In this document: positions 7,567 to 16,060 of the stretch, piece after piece
Position numbering within the stretch: position 1 is the stretch's first letter
Layout of the letters: every line of letters starts with the position of its first letter
Assembly: GCA_003973375.1 (NCBI GenBank)
Contig: QNYL01000018.1
Coordinates: 1-17,491 of the forward strand
Direction of reading: 5' to 3'
Source of the DNA: Flavobacteriia bacterium
Lineage (GTDB): Bacteria > Bacteroidota > Bacteroidia > Flavobacteriales > Flavobacteriaceae
Length of the DNA stretch: 17,491 nucleotides
The notes under the pieces: generated by a model
Seen by the model: the letters and a program-made list of their open reading frames with translations, nothing else
What the model was told of the DNA's origin: nothing
Databases searched by the model: none
Translations under genes and position numbers: made by a program

Positions 7567-8433
7567 TTATCCGTTCAAAGCCTCAGCACCTCCAACAATT
7601 TCAAGGATCTCATTGGTAATAGCTGATTGACGGGCTTTGTTGTACTGTAACAGAAGCTCATCTCTAAGATCTGTAGCATTATCGGTAGCCTTGTGCATAG
7701 CAGTCATTCTGGCACCGTGTTCAGAAGCAAAAGAATCCCGAAGTGCTTTGAATAACTGAGTTTTTAATGATTTAGGCAACAGATTATGAATGATCTTCTT
7801 TTCCGATGGTTCAAAAATAAAATTAGTTTCTGTATTAGTGAGATCTTCATCAACCGGAGGAACAATTGGCAGGAATTGCTCTTCAGTTATGATTTGAGTT
7901 GCAGCATTCTTAAACTTATTGTACACAAGGATAATTCTGTCAAAATGCCCGTCGGTAAACTGATCCATCAGATCCTGAGCCATTACATTAACATTTTCAA
8001 AGCTAAGCTTATCAAAAATATCATTTTCATTTCTGAAAATATTCTGGGTTTTAGAAAGGATGTCATTTCCTTTTTTACCAATGGTCATTACAGAAACTTC
8101 ACTGCCTGCATATTTGGTTTCGATCAATTCAATAGTATGTTTTATAATATTCGAATTAAAAGCGCCACAGAGTCCTCTGTTTGAGGTTATTGCAACGATA
8201 AGCACCTTATTTGGATGTCTTTGTACAGTAAAAGCACTTCCGTCAGTAACATCGAGAGAAGAGCTCAAACGCTGGATCAATTCGGTTAACTTATTTGAAT
8301 AAGGTCGCATCTCCACAATAGCTTTTTGAGCCTTTTTTAATTTGGCTGCAGACACCATTTTCATGGCACTTGTAATTTGCATCGTAGATCCGATGGAAGC
8401 TATTCTGTTACGTATTTCTTTTAAGTTTGCCAT
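7567..8433 (-). CDS. atpG: ATP synthase F1 gamma subunit
   Basis: A 288-residue protein forming the rotating central stalk of F1, which couples c-ring rotation to catalysis in the alpha3-beta3 head. The N-terminal helix NLKEIRNRIASIGSTMQITS (3-22), with AMKMVSAAKLKKAQ after it, and the C-terminal helix with LLLQYNKARQSAITNEILEI are the two conserved strands of the coiled-coil rotor. The Rossmann-like middle part includes SNRGLCGAFNSNI. This is the last gene of the minus-strand atp cluster in the window, separated from atpA by 116 nt with hairpins and followed by a strong terminator. The beta and epsilon genes do not follow, as expected for Bacteroidota. Confidence 0.97.
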   Translation of the reverse strand: MANLKEIRNRIASIGSTMQITSAMKMVSAAKLKKAQKAIVEMRPYSNKLTELIQRLSSSLDVTDGSAFTVQRHPNKVLIVAITSNRGLCGAFNSNIIKHTIELIETKYAGSEVSVMTIGKKGNDILSKTQNIFRNENDIFDKLSFENVNVMAQDLMDQFTDGHFDRIILVYNKFKNAATQIITEEQFLPIVPPVDEDLTNTETNFIFEPSEKKIIHNLLPKSLKTQLFKALRDSFASEHGARMTAMHKATDNATDLRDELLLQYNKARQSAITNEILEIVGGAEALNG

Positions 8434-8532
8434 TTTCTGTACTAATCCCTTCGGTAAAATGAAGGCTTTTAATATTTGTTCTTTTTTGTTAAATTTTCTT
8501 TCCTCTAAAGGAAATTACAGGTCAATTTAAAA

Positions 8533-8550
8533 ATTCAGTATTATCTGAAT
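8533..8550 (-). terminator. Attenuator-like hairpin between atpA and atpG
   Basis: On the minus strand the atpA stop runs straight into ATTCAG-ATAATA-CTGAAT followed by TTTTT (8528-8532). The stem is only six pairs and weak, so partial termination or RNA processing is more likely than full termination. A second small hairpin TTTCCT/AGGAAA lies at about 8501-8516. Confidence 0.4.
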
Positions 8551-10130
8551 TAAGCTTTATAGTTTGCAGCAGTATCCTGGGCTACTTTAGTTAAAATTTC
8601 AATAGCTTCATCTGTAAGTTTACCTGATTTAAGTACATTCAAGATGTCTGCATGTTTGTTTCTCAGATAATCAAGATAATTATCTTCAAAATCTTTTACT
8701 TTTTCAACAGGAACTTCCCTCAATAGGTTTTTAGATCCTGCAAAGATAATAGCGATCTGATCCTCCACTCTGTACGGATCGTTTTGAGCCTGCTTCAGGA
8801 TCTCAACATTACGTCTTCCTTTTTCAATTACGTTTAAGGTTGCAGCATCAAGATCGGAGCCAAATTTAGAGAAAGCTTCCAGTTCCCTGAATTGAGCCTG
8901 GTCAAGTTTTAGAGTACCGGCAACTTTTTTCATCGACTTGATCTGTGCGTTTCCTCCTACACGCGATACAGAAATACCCACGTTAATTGCCGGACGAACT
9001 CCCGAGTTAAATAAATCGGTTTCCAGGAAGATCTGACCGTCAGTGATCGAGATCACGTTAGTTGGAATATACGCAGATACATCTCCCGCCTGGGTTTCAA
9101 TAATCGGAAGGGCAGTAAGCGAACCACCACCTTTTACTTTCCCTTTTAAAGAATCGGGAACATCATTCATTTTTTTAGCAATTGAGTCTTCCCCGATGAT
9201 CTTGGCAGCACGTTCCAGTAATCTTGAGTGCAGATAGAATACATCACCCGGGTAGGCTTCACGTCCCGGTGGACGGCGAAGCAGCAAAGATACTTCACGG
9301 TAGGCAACGGCCTGTTTTGACAGATCATCATAAATGATCAGTGCAGGACGGCCTGTGTCTCTGAAATATTCTCCAATGGCTGCACCTGAAAAAGGAGCGT
9401 AGAACTGCATAGGAGCAGCATCCGAAGCATTTGCAGCAACAATGGTTGTATAGGCGAGAGCACCTTTTTCTTCAAGTGTTTTGGCAATATTGGCAATGGT
9501 AGAACCTTTTTGCCCTATGGCAACGTAGATACAGTAAACAGGTTCTCCTGCATCATAAAACTCTTTCTGATTGATAATGGTGTCAATGGCAACAGTTGTT
9601 TTACCGGTCTGACGGTCACCAATAATCAATTCACGTTGACCTCTACCAATCGGGATCATCGCATCGATCGCTTTAATACCTGTTTGTAAAGGTTCGGTTA
9701 CCGGTTCGCGGAAAATTACACCCGGAGCTTTTCTTTCCAAAGGCATTTCAAAAATTTCTCCTTCAATAGGACCTTTACCATCTATGGGTTGCCCCAGCGT
9801 ATCTACCACACGCCCGAGAATCCCTTCTCCTACATTGATAGAGGCAATTCTTTTGGTTCTTTTAACAACAGCACCTTCTTTGATAGCTGTTGATTCTCCT
9901 AAAAGTACAACCCCTACGTTGTCTTCTTCAAGGTTTAGTACAATACCTTCCAATCCGCCCTCAAAAGAGAGCAGTTCACCGTATTGTGCATTGGATAAAC
10001 CATAAACACGGGCAATACCGTCTCCTACCTGTAAAACAGTTCCTACTTCATCCAAAGAGGCTTTGCCTTCAAATCCTGTAAGTTGTTCTTTTAAAATTGC
10101 TGAAATTTCAGCCGGTCTTATTGTTGCCAT
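8550..10130 (-). CDS. atpA: ATP synthase F1 alpha subunit
   Basis: The protein has 526 residues. It is the non-catalytic nucleotide-binding subunit of the F1 head and contributes the arginine finger to the catalytic site on beta. An N-terminal beta-barrel (about 25-95) is followed by Walker A GDRQTGKT (171-178), the Walker B region [11 protein letters not shown] (263-273), [29 protein letters not shown] around 282-310, and [16 protein letters not shown] with the arginine finger at Arg390. A short Lys/Gly-rich insertion ([10 protein letters not shown], 327-336) fits Bacteroidota alpha subunits. The spacing to atpH upstream is 18 nt, so they are co-transcribed. The alpha C-terminal helical domain is complete. 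Confidence 0.98.
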   Translation of the reverse strand: MATIRPAEISAILKEQLTGFEGKASLDEVGTVLQVGDGIARVYGLSNAQYGELLSFEGGLEGIVLNLEEDNVGVVLLGESTAIKEGAVVKRTKRIASINVGEGILGRVVDTLGQPIDGKGPIEGEIFEMPLERKAPGVIFREPVTEPLQTGIKAIDAMIPIGRGQRELIIGDRQTGKTTVAIDTIINQKEFYDAGEPVYCIYVAIGQKGSTIANIAKTLEEKGALAYTTIVAANASDAAPMQFYAPFSGAAIGEYFRDTGRPALIIYDDLSKQAVAYREVSLLLRRPPGREAYPGDVFYLHSRLLERAAKIIGEDSIAKKMNDVPDSLKGKVKGGGSLTALPIIETQAGDVSAYIPTNVISITDGQIFLETDLFNSGVRPAINVGISVSRVGGNAQIKSMKKVAGTLKLDQAQFRELEAFSKFGSDLDAATLNVIEKGRRNVEILKQAQNDPYRVEDQIAIIFAGSKNLLREVPVEKVKDFEDNYLDYLRNKHADILNVLKSGKLTDEAIEILTKVAQDTAANYKA

Positions 10131-10148
10131 ATTATAATTTGTTGTCGT

Positions 10149-10709
10149 TTAATTTAGTTTTGAAATGTATTGATTATCACCAAATCCTTCCAGCACTGAG
10201 TTCAGAAGTCCGGTTACACTTGAATCGAGTTGCTGATCTCCAACGCGCAGGATATACCCGCCAACGATAGAGGGATCAACAATATTTTTAACGGTAATTT
10301 CTTTACCTACAAGTTCAGTTACTTTTTTTAAGAATTCTTTTTCCAGTTCTTTGGTTATAGGAACCGCAGTAGTTACCAGAGCTGTTTCAATACCTTTTAG
10401 ATAATCGTAAATGATTGTGTACTCTTTGGCTACGGGTTCCAAAAGTTCTATTCTGCCGTTTTCAATGAGTAAATTGATTACTTTTTCGGTAAGCGGATTT
10501 ACTTTTTTAACAAATATTTTGGTCAGAACCGATCTTTTTACAGATGATCTTATCACAGGACTTTTAAGCATAACCTGTAAGTCCTTACTTTCAGAAATAG
10601 CTTTGCCGATCAAAATCATATCTTCATTGATCTTATCTGCAATGCCTTTTTCTTTGGCCAGATCCAGGGTTGCCTTTGCGTAACGTAATGCAGCTCTTGT
10701 TCCTTTCAT
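10149..10709 (-). CDS. atpH: ATP synthase delta subunit (OSCP)
   Basis: The protein has 186 residues. It joins the peripheral stalk (b subunits) to the top of the F1 alpha3-beta3 head. The N-terminal helical domain begins GTRAALRYAKATLDLAKEKG, and the C-terminal part holds the delta signature near VDPSIVGGYILRVGDQQLDSS. The gene starts 5 nt after the atpF stop and is followed 18 nt later by atpA, consistent with one operon. Confidence 0.95.
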   Translation of the reverse strand: MKGTRAALRYAKATLDLAKEKGIADKINEDMILIGKAISESKDLQVMLKSPVIRSSVKRSVLTKIFVKKVNPLTEKVINLLIENGRIELLEPVAKEYTIIYDYLKGIETALVTTAVPITKELEKEFLKKVTELVGKEITVKNIVDPSIVGGYILRVGDQQLDSSVTGLLNSVLEGFGDNQYISKLN

Positions 10710-10714
10710 TAATA

Positions 10715-11215
10715 TTATTTTAAAGTGGCCTCATCCAGCATCTTTTTGATCAGATTTAATTGCTGATCTTTTGCGGACAATTCTTTTTTAATTACTTTTT
10801 CAGCGATCTCTACTGAGAGTTCTGCCACGTGATTCTTAAGATCAGTAATTGCAGATTGTTTTTCCAGTTCGATACTGTTTTTGGCCATTTCAATCATATT
10901 ATTGGCCTGAATTTTGGCTTCATCTTTCGCCTCAGCGATCAGCTTATCCTTAATGATACGGGCTTCTTTAAGCATGGCTTCTCTTTCAGCACGGGCTTCT
11001 TTTAAGATCTTTTCGTTGCTGGCTTTTAATTCAGCCATTTCTTCACGGGCTTTCTCGGCCTGCTCCAAAGCTTCTTTAATACCTTCTTCCCTTGAATTTA
11101 CAGCATCCAGAATGGGTTTCCAGGCATATTTGGTTAGAAGCCATAAAAGGAGAATAAACAGCAGGATTTGCCAGAAAAATAGTCCAAATGAAAAATCATT
11201 AATTAGTTTATCCAT
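10715..11215 (-). CDS. atpF: ATP synthase F0 b subunit
   Basis: The protein has 166 residues. A single N-terminal membrane helix (about 11-29, FFWQILLFILLLWLLTKYAW) is followed by a long charged helix rich in Glu/Lys/Ala that dimerises as the peripheral stator stalk. KPILDAVNSREEGIKEALEQ just after the membrane is the conserved hinge. The C-terminal segment LSAKDQQLNLIKKMLDEA binds delta. Only one b-type gene is present. It is preceded by an 81-nt spacer with a very strong hairpin after atpE. Confidence 0.96.
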   Translation of the reverse strand: MDKLINDFSFGLFFWQILLFILLLWLLTKYAWKPILDAVNSREEGIKEALEQAEKAREEMAELKASNEKILKEARAEREAMLKEARIIKDKLIAEAKDEAKIQANNMIEMAKNSIELEKQSAITDLKNHVAELSVEIAEKVIKKELSAKDQQLNLIKKMLDEATLK

Positions 11216-11255
11216 AATTTTAATATATGATCGTAATTTATTAAGTTTTGATTTA

Positions 11256-11290
11256 AATAATAGCTATAACCAACCGTTATAGCTATTATT
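11256..11290 (-). promoter_or_regulatory. Strong intercistronic hairpin after atpE
   Basis: AATAATAGCTATAAC (11256-11270) and GTTATAGCTATTATT (11276-11290) are perfect 15-bp inverted arms around a 5-nt loop. It begins 6 nt after the atpE stop on the minus strand and about 40 nt before the atpF start. No T-run follows, so it looks more like an mRNA 3'-end stabiliser or ribonuclease barrier than a terminator. Confidence 0.7.
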
Positions 11291-11296
11291 GGTTTT

Positions 11297-11551
11297 TTAG
11301 CCTACAAATAATGCGGCAAAGGCAATACCTTCAATCAACGCTGCTGCGATCAGCATGGCTGTTTGAATCTTACCAAAGGCTTCAGGCTGGCGTGCAATGG
11401 CGTCCATTGCTGAACCACCAATTTTACCGATACCGATTCCTGCACCAATTACGATTAAACCTGCACCTACAATTGTTGGAATAATAGGAGTTTTTGCTGC
11501 TTCTTTCGCTACTTCTGCTATTTCTTGAATAGCTGGAATAGAATTTACCAT
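11297..11551 (-). CDS. atpE: ATP synthase F0 c subunit (proteolipid)
   Basis: The protein has 84 residues. Two membrane helices form the rotor-ring hairpin. The first has the glycine-rich GAGIGIGKIGG (36-46), the polar loop is ARQPEAFGK (53-61), and the second carries the ion-binding Glu74 in AALIEGIAFAALFVG. Gly rather than Ser/Thr follows Glu74 and no Gln is seen in the usual helix-1 position of sodium-binding rings, so proton coupling is inferred. There is a 20-residue Ala/Glu-rich N-terminal extension before helix 1. It sits between atpB (36 nt) and a strong hairpin that separates it from atpF, consistent with a need for many copies of c per complex. Confidence 0.97.
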   Translation of the reverse strand: MVNSIPAIQEIAEVAKEAAKTPIIPTIVGAGLIVIGAGIGIGKIGGSAMDAIARQPEAFGKIQTAMLIAAALIEGIAFAALFVG

Positions 11552-11587
11552 AATATAGATATATAATTAATTATTAAACATTCAAAT

Positions 11588-12670
11588 TTAATGTGCTTCT
11601 TCATGTTCATGCTCTTCAACAGCAAAGCCGAAATACAGAGCAGATAACATGGTAAAAATATATGCTTGTAACAATGCTACCAGCAATTCCAGAATTGAAA
11701 GGACAAATGCCAGTAAAAATGTTAAACTTCCTCCAACCCAGTTCTTAAAAATAAAAATCAATCCGATAATACTCATCAGAACCACGTGCCCTGCCATAAT
11801 ATTTGCATACAAACGAATCATCAGGGCAAAAGGCTTGATAAATACCCCAATCAGTTCAATTGGAGCCAAAACGATCTTCATAGGCCAGGGTACACCGGGC
11901 ATCCAGAAAATATGTTTCCAGTAATTTTTATTTCCGGAAAACTGTGTTATGATAAAAGTTATAAGCGCTAAAGCCAGCGTTATGGTTATATTTCCTGTAA
12001 TATTTACCGACAGGGGTGTTAAACCAAATAAGTTTGAAAACCATATAAAGAAAAACACAGTTAACAGGAAGGGCATATATTTTTTATAATGTTTTTCTCC
12101 AATATTGGGTATGGCTATTTCATCTCTGATAAACAGTATAATGGGCTCGAAAAATCTTCCCACACCGGTGGCAATATAACCTTTTTCAAATGATTTTGCC
12201 AAGCCACCAAAGAGTAAGAGCATAAGAATGCCAATAACGATGATCATAAAAACATTCTTAGTAATAGAAAAATCCAGAGGTTTTTCGTTCTCAGGATGCC
12301 CGTGCTCATTTAATTTTAGATCTCCCGAAGCATTGGTTTTGTAAATCTTATTGTGATACAGTTTATAATAATTTCCGTTACTTTCTACAATTTTTTCACC
12401 ATGATGAAATTTAGATGCTGAGAATATATGAAGACCGTTATCCCATAAAATCACAGGTAATGAGAACCCGTAATATTTACCGGTTTCACTGTTGTGAAAG
12501 AAAATAAATTCATGAGAATCCTGAATATGATGGTAAACAGCTTCCTTTATACCGGCTTTTGCTTCGGCTTTCTCGCCTTCACCTTCAACTTTTTCATGCT
12601 GAGCAAAAGAACTTACAGTAAAAAGAAATATAAAAATTGTAAGGAATTTTATTAAAAACTTACTTTGCAT
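11588..12670 (-). CDS. atpB: ATP synthase F0 a subunit with signal peptide and periplasmic domain
   Basis: The protein has 360 residues, about 100 longer than the E. coli a subunit. It starts with a signal peptide (FLIKFLTIFIFLFTVSSFA, cleavage near 23) and a charged, His-rich periplasmic segment (about 24-135). The usual membrane part follows with helices near 138-160, 198-216, 226-245, 265-300 and 315-350. The essential Arg286 lies in PFALMIRLYANIMAGHVVL, which forms the proton path with Glu74 of the c ring. The C-terminus VEEHEHEEAH is His/Glu-rich. The longer N-terminus is known in Bacteroidota a subunits. It is the first of the core atp genes in this order, with a good -7 box 34-41 nt before its start. 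Confidence 0.96.
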   Translation of the reverse strand: MQSKFLIKFLTIFIFLFTVSSFAQHEKVEGEGEKAEAKAGIKEAVYHHIQDSHEFIFFHNSETGKYYGFSLPVILWDNGLHIFSASKFHHGEKIVESNGNYYKLYHNKIYKTNASGDLKLNEHGHPENEKPLDFSITKNVFMIIVIGILMLLLFGGLAKSFEKGYIATGVGRFFEPIILFIRDEIAIPNIGEKHYKKYMPFLLTVFFFIWFSNLFGLTPLSVNITGNITITLALALITFIITQFSGNKNYWKHIFWMPGVPWPMKIVLAPIELIGVFIKPFALMIRLYANIMAGHVVLMSIIGLIFIFKNWVGGSLTFLLAFVLSILELLVALLQAYIFTMLSALYFGFAVEEHEHEEAH

Positions 12671-12703
12671 ATGCTACAATTTTATTCGCTTATATTATAG
12701 CTG

Positions 12704-12711
12704 CAAATGTA
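12704..12711 (-). promoter_or_regulatory. Candidate promoter -7 box for atpBEFHAG
   Basis: The minus strand reads TACATTTG, an exact TAnnTTTG match, 34 nt upstream of the atpB ATG. No convincing -33 TTG is seen, so a readthrough contribution from upstream genes is also likely. Confidence 0.5.
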
Positions 12712-12743
12712 ATATTTTTATTTAGATATAAAACCGGAAATTT

Positions 12744-13121
12744 TTATTTTTTTATGATTTTGATAATACCTAATGTTTCAAATATCAGGCAAATAGCATA
12801 AGGAACAAAAAAAGCAGCAAATTCAATAATTTGAATTTTACCATCGAAATGATAATTGGGATAAAAAACGATAAAAAAGACCAGAAACTTTATAAAACTC
12901 CCTGCCATAAAGAAGAACCCCAGATAATTAGGGTATTTATTCCTTGAAAAAAAGAGAAGGGTATAGATCAGGATGGCCAGTATGTAATTAACAAGATACG
13001 CTTTTACTATTTGGTTATCAAAAAGGGGTAATTTAATAAAATACAGAACGGCTATATGTAATAAAAATACAACAATTAAGGAGATAAAAAGATAAAAGAT
13101 AAAACGACCAACAGGTTTCAT
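12744..13121 (-). CDS. Four-helix membrane protein in AtpI position (possibly DUF6168 family)
   Basis: The protein has 125 residues and is highly hydrophobic. Helices are at about 8-29, 40-58, 66-86 and 98-120, with short loops such as FSRNKYPNY (58-66). I believe it is the small family found before atpB in Flavobacteria (the name DUF6168 is from memory and unverified). The four-helix layout and its place between the AtpZ-like gene and atpB match AtpI, which helps assemble the c ring in other bacteria, but there is no clear sequence signature. It is separated from the AtpZ-like gene by 56 nt, in which a TAGTTTTG -7-type box (13146-13153) could start transcription. Confidence 0.65.
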   Translation of the reverse strand: MKPVGRFIFYLFISLIVVFLLHIAVLYFIKLPLFDNQIVKAYLVNYILAILIYTLLFFSRNKYPNYLGFFFMAGSFIKFLVFFIVFYPNYHFDGKIQIIEFAAFFVPYAICLIFETLGIIKIIKK

Positions 13122-13145
13122 TCAGAAAATTATTTAAGACCGTTG

Positions 13146-13153
13146 CAAAACTA
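13146..13153 (-). promoter_or_regulatory. Candidate -7 box before the four-helix membrane gene
   Basis: TAGTTTTG on the minus strand matches TAnnTTTG, 25 nt before the ATG at 13121. No -33 element is obvious. Confidence 0.35.
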
Positions 13154-13177
13154 TATAGAATTATGAAATAAAGGCTA

Positions 13178-13396
13178 TTATTTATTGATGTTCTTAACCT
13201 GAGTCAGTAGATTGTAAAACGAAATAATTACACCGAGAAGCGTTAGAATTATTGTGTAAATATTATTTTCATTAGGATATCTATGGTCAAGCCATTTGCC
13301 GAAATAGGCTGCCAGAAAAATGGTGACACCCATTTGAAAACCAATACCTGTTAAACGAATGTATTTGTTAAGCTGTTTTTTTGGCTTTTGCTCCAT
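13178..13396 (-). CDS. AtpZ/AtpI-family small membrane protein
   Basis: The protein has 72 residues and two membrane helices: GIGFQMGVTIFLAAYFGKWLD (17-37) and IYTIILTLLGVIISFYNLL (46-64). The first helix, with the Gly pattern and FGKWLD end, is the hallmark of AtpZ/AtpI-type proteins, which in other bacteria support magnesium supply or c-ring assembly of the ATP synthase. Its first 29 nt overlap the 3' end of the bactofilin gene in another frame, so translation of the two is probably coupled. Choosing the next in-frame Met (22) would cut into helix 1, so the overlapping start is preferred. Confidence 0.82.
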   Translation of the reverse strand: MEQKPKKQLNKYIRLTGIGFQMGVTIFLAAYFGKWLDHRYPNENNIYTIILTLLGVIISFYNLLTQVKNINK

Positions 13397-13766
13397 CCTT
13401 ATTGATATTTTTTACGGCTCCTTTCATACTGCAGGTAGCATTGAACTCAGCTCCCGGTTCAACGGATAATTTTTCAAGTACTACATCACCTGTAATATTG
13501 GCGGTTTCTTTTAGTGATAATAATTGGTCAACAATAAGTTTTCCGGAAAAAGCGCCCTCAATATCAGCATTTATACATTCTATGGTACCTTTAACAAAAC
13601 CATCTTTTCCAATGATCACCTTGCCTTTTGATTTGATATTCCCCTCAATTTTTCCGTCAATTCTAAAATCACCATCTGATGAAATATCACCGGTTAATAC
13701 GGTATTCTTTCCTATAATATTGATTTCTGATAATGGTTGTGTTGTCCCTTTTTTTTCGTTAAACAT
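13368..13766 (-). CDS. Bactofilin (polymer-forming cytoskeletal protein)
   Basis: The protein has 132 residues. The central bactofilin domain (about 15-115) is made of short repeating strands of the right-handed beta-helix type: NTVLTGDISSDGDFRIDGKI, EGNIKSKGKVIIGKDGFVKG, ADIEGAFSGKLIVDQLLSLK and ITGDVVLEKLSVEPGAEF. The ends are short and polar, as usual. Bactofilins assemble into filaments without nucleotide and act in cell shape, polarity or organising envelope machines. The start is 4 nt behind sprE and the 3' end overlaps the AtpZ-like gene, so it is locked between a secretion/gliding gene and the ATP synthase cluster. The C-terminus is Lys/Ala-rich. Confidence 0.93.
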   Translation of the reverse strand: MFNEKKGTTQPLSEINIIGKNTVLTGDISSDGDFRIDGKIEGNIKSKGKVIIGKDGFVKGTIECINADIEGAFSGKLIVDQLLSLKETANITGDVVLEKLSVEPGAEFNATCSMKGAVKNINKDGAKAKKTA

Positions 13767-13770
13767 CTCT

Positions 13771-15975
13771 TTATTCTTTTTTTGTGGTTAATTTCTTTAG
13801 TTTTTTAATTGCTTTCTCAGCAAGTTTACTTTCTTCGGTATTTGGGAAGTTGATAATGATGTCATTCAACATCTTGTTACCCGCTTCGGCATTTCCTTTT
13901 TTAACTGCGATAAATGCTTTTAACAGTTCGATCTTAGGTTCAATATCGGTTCCTTCATGATGTTTAATTTCATTTAAGCTGTAAAGCGCATAATCGTAAT
14001 CACCTTCTTTATAGCAAACAAATGCATTTTTATAAATATATTCAGGGGAGTCTTCCTGAAAACTGTTTTTTGCAATAAACCCGGGATTCTTTATGATCTG
14101 AGCATACCTGCTGTCAGGATAATTATTAACGATTTCTTCCTTGTATTTATTGCTTAATTCGGTATTAAAATTTTCGTAACATCTGAACAAATGGTATTTA
14201 ACAGGCAGGATCAGATTGGGGTTGGGATCGGCATTGAGATATTTTTCAAAATTCTGTGCGGCGATCTCAAAATCTTTAAACTGTTCTTTATAAATCAACC
14301 CAAGATTATAATAAGCATTGTTGCGTAATTTTGCTATACTGTCGAGTTGTGATTGCTCCTTTGGGATGCTGCTGAGATAAAAATCGACATTATAACGTTG
14401 AGAGTCATCAACTGCACTTATCTCTTTTTCAGGAGGACCGCTGTTATTGCCTAACTGTTGCCCGGAAAAGATCCAGTTATCCTGTAAAGGGCGGTTACCG
14501 AATTTTCTTTTGAATTCCTGCATTCCAAAACTTGCAACCTGAACATTGTAAAAATAGAACTTTCCTCCGTTTGCATTCTGTTTGGAACCAACCACATTAA
14601 CATCTGTATTTCCTGCCGACAGCTGCTGTTGCTCTTCTATAATCTTTTTTTGTTCATCAACTTCCTTTAAATGGGCAATATAGCCTTCAAAATATTGTTT
14701 TTGTTCATAAGGTCCCATCGCGGCAAGCCTAAGGATGCTGTCGTTGGTCTTTAGAATATTTTCGTAGTAGATCACTTCTTCCAGACTCTTGTTTTTCGCT
14801 ATGATATGCCTGATCCTTTTGGTATTGTGGTCAATGTTGGTTATTTGTAAAACACTATCGTAATAAGCTCCGGCAGTGATGTAATTACCCCCATTAAAAT
14901 AAAGATTTCCCATTTGTTCATAGGATAAACTTTTCTGATAGGGTTTTTTGGTATTGGTTTTAATCGATTCTTTAAAAAATTCAACGGCTTTATCCGTGTT
15001 TCCCTGTTGCAGGGCAATCAGTCCGGCCTGATAGTAAAGTTCGTCATAATAAGGTTTGTTCTCATGGTCTTTGGCAAGATCTTTTAAGGCAAAGATTATA
15101 GCCTCGGTACTGTCTTTATCGGTGTAATTCTTAGCGCGTTCTATTTGCGCATGAACCCGGTATTTATGAGGTACTTTTTTAAGATATAGCAGGGATTCAA
15201 AGGCCATATTAGAAGAATCGATCTTATTCTCTTCCCGGTAGATCTGACCAAGAATAAACATATTTCTTGAGCTCTGTATTGGATCTTTAAAATAATAGGT
15301 AGCCTGTTTTAACTGATCAATCACAAGTTGCGTGCTGTCTAATTGCGTATAGGCCATAGCCAGGGCTGTATGTGCTTTTTCCAGGGTCTCTTCAGGTAAC
15401 TCAACCTTTTTTATGATATTCTGGAGTGTTTCTATGGCGAGTCGCTCGTTTTGTATCCGAATATTCGATTTGGCCCGCCAAATCTTCAGGTCATAATACA
15501 GATCGGCATTAGGATATTTTTCAATGGCATAGGAAAAGGCTTCGAGAGCTGGTACAAAGCGTTGCATATAATATCTCGATCTTCCTAAAAGATAGTAGGC
15601 ATCATCGATCTGGTTATTGCGTTCCAGATCATCGATAATCATCGAGTGTTTCTGAACGGCTTTTACCGCTTTTTCTTCTGCTTTTTCAAAATTTTGTGTT
15701 ACCGGATTCCTGGTCTGCGTCTGTCCTGGCATCGGGATTTTATCTTCTATCTTAAGCGGTTCAATGGGAAGGCGTTTCCAGTAATTGTCCTCATAAGTTT
15801 CATCGAGCAGTTTTTTACCTTCGTTAAAGGCTTCGTTCCCGTTAAAAAGCACATTGAACTTGGCATTCATTTCATGAAATCCGCGATTTATGATAGAATC
15901 TTTTTTAGTTGAACAACTAAAGATGCTAAAGAAGATGCTTATAAAAAATATATATTTCTGGATTCTACTCTTCAA
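13771..15975 (-). CDS. sprE: SprE/PorW-type TPR lipoprotein (gliding motility and type IX secretion)
   Basis: The protein has 734 residues. A lipoprotein signal (KYIFFISIFFSIFSCS, Cys21) is followed by INRGFHEMNAKFNVLFNGNE and AFNEGKKLL, the N-terminal pattern of the SprE/PorW family. Many helical TPR-like repeats follow, for example DDAYYLLGRSRYYMQRFVPA at about 120-140 and later YNLGLIYKEQFKDFEIAAQN, which probably bind other subunits in the periplasm. PorW is required for the type IX secretion system and SprE for gliding in Flavobacterium. The protein ends in a Lys-rich tail. It seems to head the minus-strand cluster with bactofilin 4 nt behind. The upstream box at 16042-16049 (TTTATTTG) is one mismatch from the -7 consensus. 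Confidence 0.85.
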   Translation of the reverse strand: MKSRIQKYIFFISIFFSIFSCSTKKDSIINRGFHEMNAKFNVLFNGNEAFNEGKKLLDETYEDNYWKRLPIEPLKIEDKIPMPGQTQTRNPVTQNFEKAEEKAVKAVQKHSMIIDDLERNNQIDDAYYLLGRSRYYMQRFVPALEAFSYAIEKYPNADLYYDLKIWRAKSNIRIQNERLAIETLQNIIKKVELPEETLEKAHTALAMAYTQLDSTQLVIDQLKQATYYFKDPIQSSRNMFILGQIYREENKIDSSNMAFESLLYLKKVPHKYRVHAQIERAKNYTDKDSTEAIIFALKDLAKDHENKPYYDELYYQAGLIALQQGNTDKAVEFFKESIKTNTKKPYQKSLSYEQMGNLYFNGGNYITAGAYYDSVLQITNIDHNTKRIRHIIAKNKSLEEVIYYENILKTNDSILRLAAMGPYEQKQYFEGYIAHLKEVDEQKKIIEEQQQLSAGNTDVNVVGSKQNANGGKFYFYNVQVASFGMQEFKRKFGNRPLQDNWIFSGQQLGNNSGPPEKEISAVDDSQRYNVDFYLSSIPKEQSQLDSIAKLRNNAYYNLGLIYKEQFKDFEIAAQNFEKYLNADPNPNLILPVKYHLFRCYENFNTELSNKYKEEIVNNYPDSRYAQIIKNPGFIAKNSFQEDSPEYIYKNAFVCYKEGDYDYALYSLNEIKHHEGTDIEPKIELLKAFIAVKKGNAEAGNKMLNDIIINFPNTEESKLAEKAIKKLKKLTTKKE

Positions 15976-16041
15976 AATGCTGCCTGTTGAGTTTTTTAAA
16001 CTTTTTTATTACTTGATTATTGTATAGGGGATGTAAAAGTA

Positions 16042-16049
16042 CAAATAAA
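16042..16049 (-). promoter_or_regulatory. Weak -7-like box upstream of sprE
   Basis: TTTATTTG on the minus strand differs from TAnnTTTG at one position, about 67 nt before the sprE start. It is the only candidate seen in the 85-nt spacer. Confidence 0.25.
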
Positions 16050-16060
16050 TTAAAATACTT

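Noticed and set aside
7567..11551. Loss of atpD and atpC as a defect
   Set aside because: In Bacteroidota these genes commonly lie in a separate locus, so their absence here is expected.
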